Position numbers and translations under genes: made by a program
Shown here: positions 18,606 through 27,286 of the stretch, in pieces
How the letters are laid out: each line of letters starts with the position of its first letter
How positions within the stretch are numbered: position 1 is the stretch's first letter
Origin: Planctomycetota bacterium
GTDB lineage: Bacteria; Planctomycetota; Planctomycetia; Planctomycetales; Planctomycetaceae
Reading direction: 5' to 3'
Length of the DNA stretch: 47,959 bases
Assembly (NCBI GenBank): GCA_027623235.1
Contig: JAQBVJ010000051.1
Location: 1-47,959 of the forward strand
The notes under the pieces: generated by a model
Told to the model about the DNA's origin: nothing
The model's database searches: none
The model's input: the letters and a program-made list of their open reading frames with translations, nothing else

Positions 18606-19886
18606 ATGCTCGATCTTCAATTTATCTGTGAGAATGCAGAGCTCGTTTCCGAAAATAACCGCAATCGCGGCGTCGATGTCGACGTCGCGCGGGTTGTTGA
18701 ACTTCGCGGCCAGCGGGGCGAACTGCAGCAGCACGGCGACGCGCTGCGCGGCGAACAGAAAACCGTCTCGAAACAGACCGGACAGGCGAAGAGTCAGGCA
18801 GAACGCGAGCCGCTGATCGCTCGCGGCAAGGAACTGCGCGAACTCGTCGCGACGGCGGAAGAGCAACTGGCCGCAGTGCAGTGCGAGCTCGACGATCTGG
18901 TCTCGCAGATTCCCAACATGTCTCACCCGGATGCGCCGGTCGGCAAGATCGACAAAGAGAACATCGAAGTTCGGCGCGTCGGCGAAATCCCGGTGTTCAA
19001 CTTCAAACCGCTCGATCATGTCGAACTGGCAGAGAAGCACGACCTGATCGATTTCGAAGGCGGTGCGCGCGTTGCCGGATCGGGATTTTACTTCCTGAAA
19101 AATGAAGCCGTCTTTCTGGAGATGGCCCTCATCCAGTTTGCGATGAACAAGCTTCGCGGCGAGGGCTTCACGATTATGTCGACGCCGGACCTCGCTCGGC
19201 AGGACGTGCTCCACGGAACTGGCTACAACCCGCGCGGCGAGGAAACGCAGATTTACTCGATCGCCGGCACCGACCTCAGTCTGATCGCAACGGCGGAGAT
19301 TCCGCTGGGAGGACTGCTCAAAGATCAGATCGTCGAGCTGGAAAAACTTCCGCTGAAGTACGCAGGCGTCTCCCACTGCTTCCGCACGGAAGCCGGTGCC
19401 GCCGGGAAAGCCTCACGCGGCATCTACCGGGTTCATCAATTTTCGAAGGTTGAGATTTTCGGATTCACCGCGCCGAACCTTGAAGCTTCAAACGCTTTCC
19501 ATGCAGAAATCGTCCGCATCGAAGAAGAGATTTTTCAGGCGCTCAGGATTCCTTACCGAGTTGTCGACACGTGCACCGGCGACCTCGGCGGGCCGGCGTA
19601 CCGCAAGTACGATCTGGAAGCCTGGATGCCCGGCCGCGGAGACGCCGGTGAGTTCGGCGAAGTCACGTCCGCCTCCAACTGCACCGACTACCAGGCAAGG
19701 CGTCTCGGCGTACGAACCCGCATCCCGGACAAAAAAGGCACACAGTTTGTCCACACACTCAACGGGACAGCTGTCGCAATCTCGCGAGCCCTCGTTGCGA
19801 TTTTCGAGAACTACCAGCGAGCGGACGGGACGATCGGCATTCCGGAAGTCCTGCAAAAATGGGTCGGCGCCGAGCAGATCGGCTGA
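18606..19886 (+). CDS. serS: Seryl-tRNA synthetase
   Basis: 426 residues. It starts MLDLQFICENAELV, as bacterial SerRS does, and the tRNA-binding antiparallel coiled coil fills about residues 28-105 (RGELQQHGDALRGEQKTVSK). The class II core follows: the motif 1 region near MSTPDLARQDVLHGTGYNP, the serine-site TAEIPLGGLLKDQI, motif 2 SHCFRTEAGAAGKASRGIYR then VHQF, and motif 3 HTLNGTAVAISRALVAIFEN. The length is typical. It charges tRNA-Ser, and tRNA-Sec if present, in the cytoplasm. The start has no clear Shine-Dalgarno sequence and a perfect 18-bp palindrome lies just upstream, which hints at special control. The gene converges on the DUF1570-like gene across a large hairpin. Confidence 0.97.
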   Translation: MLDLQFICENAELVSENNRNRGVDVDVARVVELRGQRGELQQHGDALRGEQKTVSKQTGQAKSQAEREPLIARGKELRELVATAEEQLAAVQCELDDLVSQIPNMSHPDAPVGKIDKENIEVRRVGEIPVFNFKPLDHVELAEKHDLIDFEGGARVAGSGFYFLKNEAVFLEMALIQFAMNKLRGEGFTIMSTPDLARQDVLHGTGYNPRGEETQIYSIAGTDLSLIATAEIPLGGLLKDQIVELEKLPLKYAGVSHCFRTEAGAAGKASRGIYRVHQFSKVEIFGFTAPNLEASNAFHAEIVRIEEEIFQALRIPYRVVDTCTGDLGGPAYRKYDLEAWMPGRGDAGEFGEVTSASNCTDYQARRLGVRTRIPDKKGTQFVHTLNGTAVAISRALVAIFENYQRADGTIGIPEVLQKWVGAEQIG

Positions 19887-19930
19887 GCTTCGGCTTTCGA
19901 ATCCGAGTGGTTCGTGACTGACGAAGTAGG

Positions 19931-19997
19931 GGAGCGGCGCGAGCCGCCCGGTTTTGCACGGAAAAATGCGCTCCCACCGGACGGCTTGCGCCGTTCC
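19931..19997. repeat. Hairpin repeat between convergent genes
   Basis: Two 22-base arms (19931-19952 and 19976-19997) are imperfect inverted copies: GGAGCGGCGCGAGCCGCCCG + GT, and the complement of GGAACGGCGCAAGCCGTCCG + GT. The loop is 23 bases. Three differences separate the arms, each leaving a G-T or A-C type pair. The element lies between the stops of serS and the DUF1570-like gene, so it could end transcription from both sides. A solitary arm sits at 4514-4535. Confidence 0.8.
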
Positions 19998-20006
19998 ACT
20001 GCTTTT

Positions 20007-21650
20007 TCATTGGGCCGTTGGCGCTTGCGATACGCGTTCGGCGAATTTGCGAATTGTGACGCTCAGCTTTCCCTTGTTCCCAGCGAGCGAATTTGGCCAG
20101 TCGTTGATTCTCAGATAGAGCGTGCCGGTCTGCAGTGCGGTGAAGGTTGTAGAGTTGCCGAGCGGAATCGTCCTCAGCATCGAGTGTGGTTCAGTCTCAA
20201 CGTGGACGGCTCCCAGCAGACGTCCGAGCGGCTGGCCTTTGTGGTAGCGAATGCTGATTCCGTTCGCCTCGCTGATCCAGGCAGGTTTCTCGGGCTCGGG
20301 GCTCGGCACACCGGTGGGTGGGGCTTCGAGATCGAACTGGCCAGCGGCGGAGACCGAATACGTCTTGCCCGCTTCGACCTTCAGAAGAGTGGTCTGCCAG
20401 GATCTTCCAGAGTCGATCTCAGCTACCTGCAGGTCGGCCTCAAGAGGCCTGCCCGCTTGAAACACGATCGCGTGCGAATCGAAGTCGTAACCGTGCTCGA
20501 TGTTCGAAACGAACAGAGCCCATTCCGTTTCCAGGTTCGCGCTGGCATTGTAGAAGAAGGAATTGATCGCACCCGGTGGATGGTAGTCCGCGTCGGCAAG
20601 GTCACTGGTCGGCGGGCTGATAAAGCTTCGGGCGAGCCGTCGAAACTGCTCTTTCGTGCCGGGGTGAGAATCCAGAAACCGACACAGAGCCCAGCACCAG
20701 GCGTAAGCCTCGACACCTTTCTTAAAGTCGTTGCCGGTCAACGCTCGGATCTGAGCAATCGAGCGGACTCCGTTTTTCTTCACGTCCCGCTGCAGGATGA
20801 TGATTCGCTCCAGGCCGCGGAATCGCATTCGCTCGGCCGGCATCACGTTGAAAGTGAATTCGGGCGGAGGGGTGGACGGAGGCGGGACCACTTCCGGCTC
20901 ATCGATGCCGCGATGGTGAGTCGCGATCATCTCGGCCATCCCTTCCAGGTACCACATCGGAAATCCGGCCTCGCCCGGCAGGTGCCGCATGTAGCAGTGC
21001 ACGGCCTCATGCAGCAGCAGATGCTGGCGGTAGTAGTCGAGCGTCTGGTTGTTCATCCAGAACTCGGCACCGATCTGGCGACCGTGGAACGAATCGAGTA
21101 GATCGGCTTTCGCCAGCCGCGCCTGCACGAACCGGTTGCGGTCATCCATGACGAAACCGGTGATGCGGTATTCCGATTTGTCGAACGCCGGCGGCAGCTT
21201 TCCAAAGTACTCTTCGAGAAACGGCTGCAGCGCATCGACGAGCTGGGCAAGCGGCTCGACCTGCTCGCCCGGAAGGTCAGTGATCAACTGAAGGTGTTTT
21301 GTGTTGAACCGGCTCAAGCCGAGATTGGCAAGTCGCTGCGGATCGTGCTCGGTGTGCTCGTAGCTAGGCCGGAAGAGTTTCTGCGGTGGCTTTGGCGAGG
21401 CCGGTTCGGCCAGCGCGGTCCCGGAAGATGTTTTGCGTGGAGACGGAACAACGGGAGGGTTGAATTGATTTTGTGTGTTCGCGAGGCCCGCTTGTCCTGG
21501 CCGGGAAGTGCCGGTGTTCTTGGGAGGCGTGACTCGCTCGACCGACTCAGAGTTCGCGGAGTCTGAATGTGACGCGTCGTCGCCTCCGCAGCCGCAGATC
21601 GAAACCGCGATGACGAGAACGCCAAGGACTCGCAGCAACGATCGGGACAA
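20007..21650 (-). CDS. DUF1570-like zinc-peptidase-type lipoprotein
   Basis: About 547 residues. The start is uncertain: the frame stays open to 22046 through repeat DNA, but the protein proper begins with the signal LLRVLGVLVIAVSICGC, so TTG at 21650 or TTG at 21638 is likely. The cysteines of SICGC fit a lipid-attached export signal, followed by a Ser/Pro-rich spacer. The core carries LLLHEAVHCYMRHL (HExxH, near residue 290) and, about 25 residues on, YLEGMAEMIATHH, giving a gluzincin-like third ligand. That is the layout of the planctomycete DUF1570 family and implies a zinc-dependent peptidase, not proven for the family. The C-terminal 150 residues look beta-rich (GKTYSVSAAGQFDLEA; LYLRINDWPNSLAGNKGKLS). 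The 5' end overlaps one arm of a long palindrome. Confidence 0.75.
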   Translation of the reverse strand: MSRSLLRVLGVLVIAVSICGCGGDDASHSDSANSESVERVTPPKNTGTSRPGQAGLANTQNQFNPPVVPSPRKTSSGTALAEPASPKPPQKLFRPSYEHTEHDPQRLANLGLSRFNTKHLQLITDLPGEQVEPLAQLVDALQPFLEEYFGKLPPAFDKSEYRITGFVMDDRNRFVQARLAKADLLDSFHGRQIGAEFWMNNQTLDYYRQHLLLHEAVHCYMRHLPGEAGFPMWYLEGMAEMIATHHRGIDEPEVVPPPSTPPPEFTFNVMPAERMRFRGLERIIILQRDVKKNGVRSIAQIRALTGNDFKKGVEAYAWCWALCRFLDSHPGTKEQFRRLARSFISPPTSDLADADYHPPGAINSFFYNASANLETEWALFVSNIEHGYDFDSHAIVFQAGRPLEADLQVAEIDSGRSWQTTLLKVEAGKTYSVSAAGQFDLEAPPTGVPSPEPEKPAWISEANGISIRYHKGQPLGRLLGAVHVETEPHSMLRTIPLGNSTTFTALQTGTLYLRINDWPNSLAGNKGKLSVTIRKFAERVSQAPTAQ

Positions 21651-21925
21651 ACGCTGAAAGCGTTTCAGATCAAAGCCTGGGGTCAGCGAGCGGCCGAGCC
21701 GCGAGCGCCACCCCAGGTTTACTTGCCGGCTGGGTTCCTCGCCCTTACGTCCATCGAGCCCCTGGTCCGCCGCGAAGACAGTCGGTGGCAGTTCAAGGAT
21801 TCTCTTCGCGGCGGACCAGGGGCTCGATGGACCACACGCGAGGCGGAATAAAGCTGGGCGTGTTCCTGGGGTGGCGCCGCTGCGCGGCTGACCCCAGGCT
21901 TTGGTCTGAAACGCTTTCAGCGTTT
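21649..21925. repeat. 277-bp imperfect palindrome in a divergent promoter region
   Basis: The inner arms 21751-21778 and 21803-21830 are perfect 28-bp inverted copies (CCATCGAGCCCCTGGTCCGC + CGCGAAGA) around a 24-base loop. The outer arms (from 21649 rightward, and from 21925 leftward) share AAACGCTGAAAGCGTTTCAG, then CAAAGCCTGGGGTCAGC and GCGCCACCCCAGG, with few differences. The spacer between inner and outer parts is less conserved. The left outer arm overlaps the 5' end of the DUF1570-like gene. The frame on the minus strand stays open through the whole element. The remaining 119 bp to the next gene (22045) hold nothing I can name. Confidence 0.9.
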
Positions 21926-22044
21926 TGTGCAAAGGCTGTTCGCGAAGGTGGGCGAATTGCGAGGCACTCGCGCGCGGGCTACCGTACTCGCTCGTCCGAG
22001 CTAACCTCACCAGATTCGTTTCCGTCTCGATCGGGAGATGCCGC

Positions 22045-22857
22045 ATGGCTGCCTTTCAGTACTGCCTTAATTCGAGCACGATCAAGCCGACGCCGATTCT
22101 ACAGAAGATTCAGATCGCGGCCGAAGCCGGATATGCCGGCATCGAATTGTGGCATGACGATATCGATCTGTACCTCGAAACGGGGGGCAAAGTCGAGGAC
22201 GTCAGGAAATGTCTCGACGATCACGGACTGGCGGCTCCGACGACGATCTTCCTCAAAGGCTGGTGGGACACCGACGGCGAGGAATACACGCGGGCCATCG
22301 ATGAGATCAAACGTCGCCTGGCGCAGTCGGCCATTGTGGGAGCTCCGTACGCGATTGCCGGGCCGCCGCTGACGATGTGTGATCACGAACTCGGCGGAAA
22401 ACGGTACGCGGCATTGCTGGAAGTCGGTCGCGAGTTCGGTGTCAAACCGGCGGCCGAGTACCTCGGTTTTGCCGATGACATCAACTCGATTGAGGACTCC
22501 CTGGAGATCATGGACGGGTCGGGCGATCCGGACGCGACGATTGTCCTCGACCCGTTCCACTGTTTCCGCGGCGGCGGACCGATCGAGTCGATCGACAAAC
22601 TGACTCCGGACCGGATCGCGATTTCTCACTTCAACGATTCGCCCGCCGATCCGCCGCGCGAGACTCAGCACGACAAAGATCGAGTGATGCCAGGCGACGG
22701 CATCGTCGACCTGAAACTGTACTGCGACAAGCTGAGAGAAATCGGCTATGCCGGCTGGCTATCATTGGAGCTGTTCCACCCCGGCTACTGGGAACAGGAC
22801 GCCCTTGAAGTCGCAAAGCTGGGCCTGGAAAAAATGCAGGCGGCTGCGGAAGCCTGA
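22045..22857 (+). CDS. Sugar-phosphate isomerase/epimerase (xylose-isomerase-like TIM barrel)
   Basis: 270 residues from ATG at 22045, with GGGAG eight bases upstream. It is a compact TIM barrel of the AP-endonuclease-2/xylose-isomerase superfamily. Probable metal ligands are on GIELWHDD, PAAEYLGF, IVLDPFHCFRGGG, ISHFNDSP and LSLELFHPGYW, matching the E-D-H-E arrangement of the family. It has no signal peptide. Family members isomerise or epimerise sugars or inositol derivatives (IolE/IolI-like) and the substrate cannot be chosen from sequence. It is preceded by the 277-bp palindrome and followed after 172 bp by the kinase gene, probably as a separate unit. Confidence 0.88.
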   Translation: MAAFQYCLNSSTIKPTPILQKIQIAAEAGYAGIELWHDDIDLYLETGGKVEDVRKCLDDHGLAAPTTIFLKGWWDTDGEEYTRAIDEIKRRLAQSAIVGAPYAIAGPPLTMCDHELGGKRYAALLEVGREFGVKPAAEYLGFADDINSIEDSLEIMDGSGDPDATIVLDPFHCFRGGGPIESIDKLTPDRIAISHFNDSPADPPRETQHDKDRVMPGDGIVDLKLYCDKLREIGYAGWLSLELFHPGYWEQDALEVAKLGLEKMQAAAEA

Positions 22858-23029
22858 CGTGTCGATGTGACTGTCCGTCTGGCTGAACAGAGGCTTCGAG
22901 AGTTGTGCCGTCGAGTGTTTCCCTGACGAGACAGCGGTAGCATGGAGCAAAACCATAGCTGTGCGTCACCGGCTCGTCCTGCGATCTTCTAGGTCGAAGA
23001 TTGTGGAATCTGACGCACCCGAGATAACA

Positions 23030-26000
23030 ATGACGCTGCAATCCTCCTGCCATCACGGTCACAAGCTGCAGCTTCCGGACGATCCGTCTTCGGACTTGCT
23101 GTGTCCGCTGTGTGGCTCGGACGTGATTCGCAAGGACGGGGTTAACATCAAGGACCCCAGTGCTTTCGCAGTGACCGTGATCCCGGTTTCCGAGGTTGGT
23201 CGTCGTTCGTCCGGGCTGCTCAAGGGGCTGCTTGGATCCGATGGCGATTCTTCGGAGTCGGGTTCCTCGGGGTCCGGAACAGATTCGTCGGACGTTGAAT
23301 CCAGCGAGGACTTTGCTCCGACAACAGACTTTGTCCCAACAGACTCGGGCGTCCCTGAAGAAAAATCCGATGAGATTGTTGCCACTGAACCGGCCGCAGC
23401 GAAACGGAAAAAGAAAAAGCGAGAGAAAGACTATCGACCGCCGTCTGTCACCGGCATCGAGCTGATGGACGAACTCGGTCGCGGCGGAATGGGTGTCGTC
23501 TATCGAGCTTACGATGAAAAGCACGGGCGTGATGTCGCGTTGAAGACTCTGCAACGGATGGGGCCGGACGATCTCGTGCGGTTCAAGCAGGAGTTTCGGG
23601 CGCTGGCTGACATTGCTCATCCGAATCTCGCGTCTCTTTACGAACTGCACTCAGACGGCAAGACCTGGTGCTTCACGATGGAGCTCCTCAATGGGGTCGA
23701 GTTTCTGGAGTACGTCTGGTCGGAGTTCGAATCTCTCAACGTGAACTCCGGACGCCAGCGAGTTGCCGAGGTCGTGCACGACTCGACGCGGCTTTCGATT
23801 CGACGGATTAACCGGCTCTACGATGCGTTGAAGCAGCTTGCGGTCGGGCTCAATGAACTGCACCAGGCGGGAAAACTTCACAGCGATATCAAGCCGTCGA
23901 ACGTTTTTGTGACGACAGAAGGTCGGCTCGTGCTGCTCGACTTTGTCCTGATTGCGGAAATCAGTCGCGATGAAGATGGGCGAGTCCCACGGCTCATTCA
24001 GGGAACGCCGCACTACATGGCGCCGGAGCAGGCGGCCTGCGGAACGCTTACCGAGGCCAGCGACTGGTACGCCGTCGGAGTCATGCTTTACGAAGTGCTG
24101 ACCGGGCGGCTGCCGTTTCGGGATAAGTCAGTTCAGACGATGCTCCGGAAACAGTACGAGATGCCGGTGGCACCGAAGAAACGGAAGCCGGGCGTGCCGG
24201 ACGAACTGAACGATCTGTGCATGGCACTGCTTGAGATTGATCCGGCGAAACGACCGACGACGATCGATGTGCTGCGAGCGGTCGAAGCGGACGACATCGC
24301 CGACCGCCTGGTCGAGCAGAAAGTCACAACGTCCTCTTACTACGCCGAGCTTGTCGGCCGGGAAGCTCACTTCGACATTCTCAGACAATCACTGGCCGAG
24401 GTCGCGGACGGCCAGACTCGCAGCGTTTTTGTGCACGGTCGATCCGGCATGGGGAAGAGCGTCCTGATCCGCAGTTTTCTCGACGGAATCTCCACGAGCG
24501 GGACCGGAATCAGTGATGAAACGATCGTGCTGGAAGGTCGCTGCTATGAGCAGGAATCCGTCCCGTTCAAGGCGCTCGACAGTCTGATTGATGCGCTTGT
24601 CATTTACCTGGGACGTCTGCCGACCACCGAGATCGCGGAGCTGCTTCCCGAGGACAGCCTGCCGCTGACTCAGCTGTTTCCTGTGTTCGCTCAGGTGTCC
24701 GGCGCGTCGGATGAGAACAAGCCTTCGATCGAGAGTGCGGATCAGCTTGAGCTGCGCCAGCGTGCAATGACCGCGATGCGGCAGCTTCTGACTCGACTGG
24801 GTGAGCGACGTCCGGTCGTGCTGTACATCGACGATTTGCAGTGGGGCGATGAGGACAGTGCCAATCTGATCGCCGATCTCGTCAGGCCTCCGAAAAGTCC
24901 TCGACTGCTTCTCCTGGGTTCGTACCGTCGAGAAGATATTGAGACCAGCTCGGCCCTGCTGACTCTTGCCGATGCGTACGAGAAGGGGCAGGTCCAGCCG
25001 CACCGTCGTGAGCTGCCGGTTGATCCGCTCTCCGAAGAGGACGCGGCCCACCTGGCTGCGAGCCTGCTGGGACGCACCGATCGAGCGGCGAGCCAGCTTG
25101 CCGAACGGATCGCAAAGGAGTCCAACGGATCGCCGTTCTTCGTGTGGGAACTTGCTCAACACGTACGTGACGACTCGACAGGTTCGGCCGGTTCGCTGGA
25201 GCTCGATGAAGTTATCTGGTCTCGCGTCTGCCGTCTGCCTGAAGAAACGCGTCGTCTGCTGGAAGTGTTTGCGGTTGCCGGTCGTCCGATGCGGGCGTCG
25301 GAAGCCTACCAGACAATCGACGAGAGGACGCACGGACCTGGCCTGCTCGCTCAGCTGCGGACAAGTAATTTTGTTCGCACGACCGAACAGCAAAACGACA
25401 CGCTCGTTGAGACTTATCACGACCGCATTCGAGAATCGGTTGTCAATCACCTCGCCGCCGCAAAAGTGCGGGGGCATCATCTCAAGATTGCTCTGGTGAT
25501 TGAGCAGACGGGTGGCTTCAGTCTCGCGGACATCGAGTCACACATTCGCAAAACGCCCGATTTTTCTGAGCCGGAAGCTCCGCTTTCACTGGATCGGCAG
25601 GACTGGCAGCGAGTCTTCGACCTGGCATTTTTCTTTGACGCGGCTGGCAAACCGGAGCGTGCTCTGCCTTACGCACTTGTCGCTGCCGAGCGGGCGACGT
25701 CTCAGAACGCGCTCGACGTTGCCGAGCAGCAGTTTGAGATCGCGCGACGTGGAGCAGGCGTCAGCGCTGCGGGCGATGCCCTGCGGTTTCGAATCGCCGA
25801 AGGATTTGGCGATGTGCTGGTCATGCGGGCGAAGTATGAGCCGGCAGGCCCGCACTTCCAGGCAGCCAGGCGACTCGCGACGGACAATCTGACGCTGGCT
25901 CGGATTGACGGGAAACGCGGATTCCTGTGTTTCAAGTCGGGAGACATGCCCGGCTCAGCACGTCATCTGGAAGCGGCACTGAAAGAGCTGGGAGCTCCTC

Positions 26001-27241
26001 CGCCTGGCAACATCGTGTTTCAGACCTTCGCCGTGATGAGAGATGTGCTCGTTCAACTGCTTCACACATTGCTGCCGTCCACGTTTACGCAGCGGCGAAA
26101 CCCGGACACCGAAGCGGGGCGTCTGGATCTGTTTCGCGCGCGGCTCTACGACCTGTTGTCGTATCCGTACTGGTGGATCAAAGGGCCCGTCCCGAATCTG
26201 TGGACTCATCTGCGGCACATGAACCTTTCTGAGAAGTATCCGCCCTCGCAGGTGATGGGTCGGGCGTTTTCGTTTCACGCGATCATCATGCAGGCCGTCC
26301 CGTTGCCGGGTCGCGGCATCGCCTACGCGGAGCGGTCTTACCGGATCCATGACAACGAGGCCGACCTGGTTGGAAAGGGAAAAGCACGCAGCTACCAGAC
26401 TTTTGCGTACTTCACAGCCGGCCGGTTTAAGGAAGGCGTTGAGTCCGGTCGGGAAGCGGTGCGACTGCTTGGGGAAGCGGGCGATGTCTGGGAAGCCAAC
26501 ATGGCTCGAATCATTCTGAGCTTCCCGCTGTACCTGCAGGGAGACCACGAATCGGCAGCGGTCGAGGCCCGAAAGGCCGTTGAGATTGGTCAGGAAACGG
26601 GCGACAAATCTTCGGTCGTCATCGCACTCTGGTTCTGGGCAATTTACGCGGCCAGACAGGTCCCGGAGGGGTTGATCATTTCGGAGCTCGACCAGCCGTC
26701 GCGAGACCCGCTGTCCGATGTTGCGATTATTCTTGCACGCGGCCAGGAACTGCTGCTCCGCGAAGACAACCCGCGTGAGGCGGCCGAGTACTTTCAACGG
26801 GGTCTGGTCGTCGCCAGGAAAAGAGGTCTCCGCAACCCGTGTGTCTTCTGCGCGATGACCTGGAAAACGAAAGCCTTACGCATCGTTGCCGAACGGGAAT
26901 CGGAAGGACCGACACGGACGGCAGCGCTGAAACAGGCTCGCAAAGCCGCCCGCTACGCTCTTCTCACAACCCGAATGTACCTGACGTCACGTCCTGAAGC
27001 CTTGCGCGAAAAGGCACTCATTTGTGCCCTCGACGGCAAAGAGGCCAGAGCCCGTCGCTATTTTGACGAGAGCCTGCGACTCGCCCAGGAACAGGAAGCC
27101 TCTTACGAGATCGCAAGGACTGAACTGGCACGCGGCGAAGCGGGACTCAAATTCGGCTGGCCAGTCGACAACGAGCAGATGGCAGCTGCCGAGCAGGAGG
27201 TCGCCCGCATTCGGAAGTTCACGGAAACGACTGACGACTGA
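23030..27241 (+). CDS. Ser/Thr kinase - AAA ATPase - TPR signalling protein
   Basis: 1403 residues. An N-terminal zinc-ribbon-like segment (CHHGHKLQL, then LLCPLCGSDV) is followed by a Ser/Glu/Pro-rich linker with KRKKKKREKD. The kinase domain spans about residues 142-430: GRGGMGVVYRAYD glycine loop, VALKTL lysine, GTPHYMAPEQ. Two motifs deviate: the catalytic loop reads LHSDIKPSN (HRD Arg replaced by Ser, near 282) and the DFG motif reads DFV (near 303). An AAA_16-type NTPase follows, with Walker A GRSGMGKS near 471 and Walker B VVLYIDDLQWGDEDS near 597. From about 860 to the end are helical TPR-like repeats. The layout matches large planctomycete and myxobacterial kinases related to MalT/LuxR-type STAND regulators, but no DNA-binding domain is seen. 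It has no transmembrane helix, so it is likely cytoplasmic. Confidence 0.9.
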   Translation: MTLQSSCHHGHKLQLPDDPSSDLLCPLCGSDVIRKDGVNIKDPSAFAVTVIPVSEVGRRSSGLLKGLLGSDGDSSESGSSGSGTDSSDVESSEDFAPTTDFVPTDSGVPEEKSDEIVATEPAAAKRKKKKREKDYRPPSVTGIELMDELGRGGMGVVYRAYDEKHGRDVALKTLQRMGPDDLVRFKQEFRALADIAHPNLASLYELHSDGKTWCFTMELLNGVEFLEYVWSEFESLNVNSGRQRVAEVVHDSTRLSIRRINRLYDALKQLAVGLNELHQAGKLHSDIKPSNVFVTTEGRLVLLDFVLIAEISRDEDGRVPRLIQGTPHYMAPEQAACGTLTEASDWYAVGVMLYEVLTGRLPFRDKSVQTMLRKQYEMPVAPKKRKPGVPDELNDLCMALLEIDPAKRPTTIDVLRAVEADDIADRLVEQKVTTSSYYAELVGREAHFDILRQSLAEVADGQTRSVFVHGRSGMGKSVLIRSFLDGISTSGTGISDETIVLEGRCYEQESVPFKALDSLIDALVIYLGRLPTTEIAELLPEDSLPLTQLFPVFAQVSGASDENKPSIESADQLELRQRAMTAMRQLLTRLGERRPVVLYIDDLQWGDEDSANLIADLVRPPKSPRLLLLGSYRREDIETSSALLTLADAYEKGQVQPHRRELPVDPLSEEDAAHLAASLLGRTDRAASQLAERIAKESNGSPFFVWELAQHVRDDSTGSAGSLELDEVIWSRVCRLPEETRRLLEVFAVAGRPMRASEAYQTIDERTHGPGLLAQLRTSNFVRTTEQQNDTLVETYHDRIRESVVNHLAAAKVRGHHLKIALVIEQTGGFSLADIESHIRKTPDFSEPEAPLSLDRQDWQRVFDLAFFFDAAGKPERALPYALVAAERATSQNALDVAEQQFEIARRGAGVSAAGDALRFRIAEGFGDVLVMRAKYEPAGPHFQAARRLATDNLTLARIDGKRGFLCFKSGDMPGSARHLEAALKELGAPPPGNIVFQTFAVMRDVLVQLLHTLLPSTFTQRRNPDTEAGRLDLFRARLYDLLSYPYWWIKGPVPNLWTHLRHMNLSEKYPPSQVMGRAFSFHAIIMQAVPLPGRGIAYAERSYRIHDNEADLVGKGKARSYQTFAYFTAGRFKEGVESGREAVRLLGEAGDVWEANMARIILSFPLYLQGDHESAAVEARKAVEIGQETGDKSSVVIALWFWAIYAARQVPEGLIISELDQPSRDPLSDVAIILARGQELLLREDNPREAAEYFQRGLVVARKRGLRNPCVFCAMTWKTKALRIVAERESEGPTRTAALKQARKAARYALLTTRMYLTSRPEALREKALICALDGKEARARRYFDESLRLAQEQEASYEIARTELARGEAGLKFGWPVDNEQMAAAEQEVARIRKFTETTDD

Positions 27242-27286
27242 TGCCGCACTGTGAGGTTCACTGTCGCTTTCCTGGGGCCTGCGGGC

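Noticed and set aside
21651..22046. N-terminal extension of the DUF1570-like protein to 679 residues
   Set aside because: The extension is translated palindrome repeat; the signal and lipobox-like sequence place the start near 21650.
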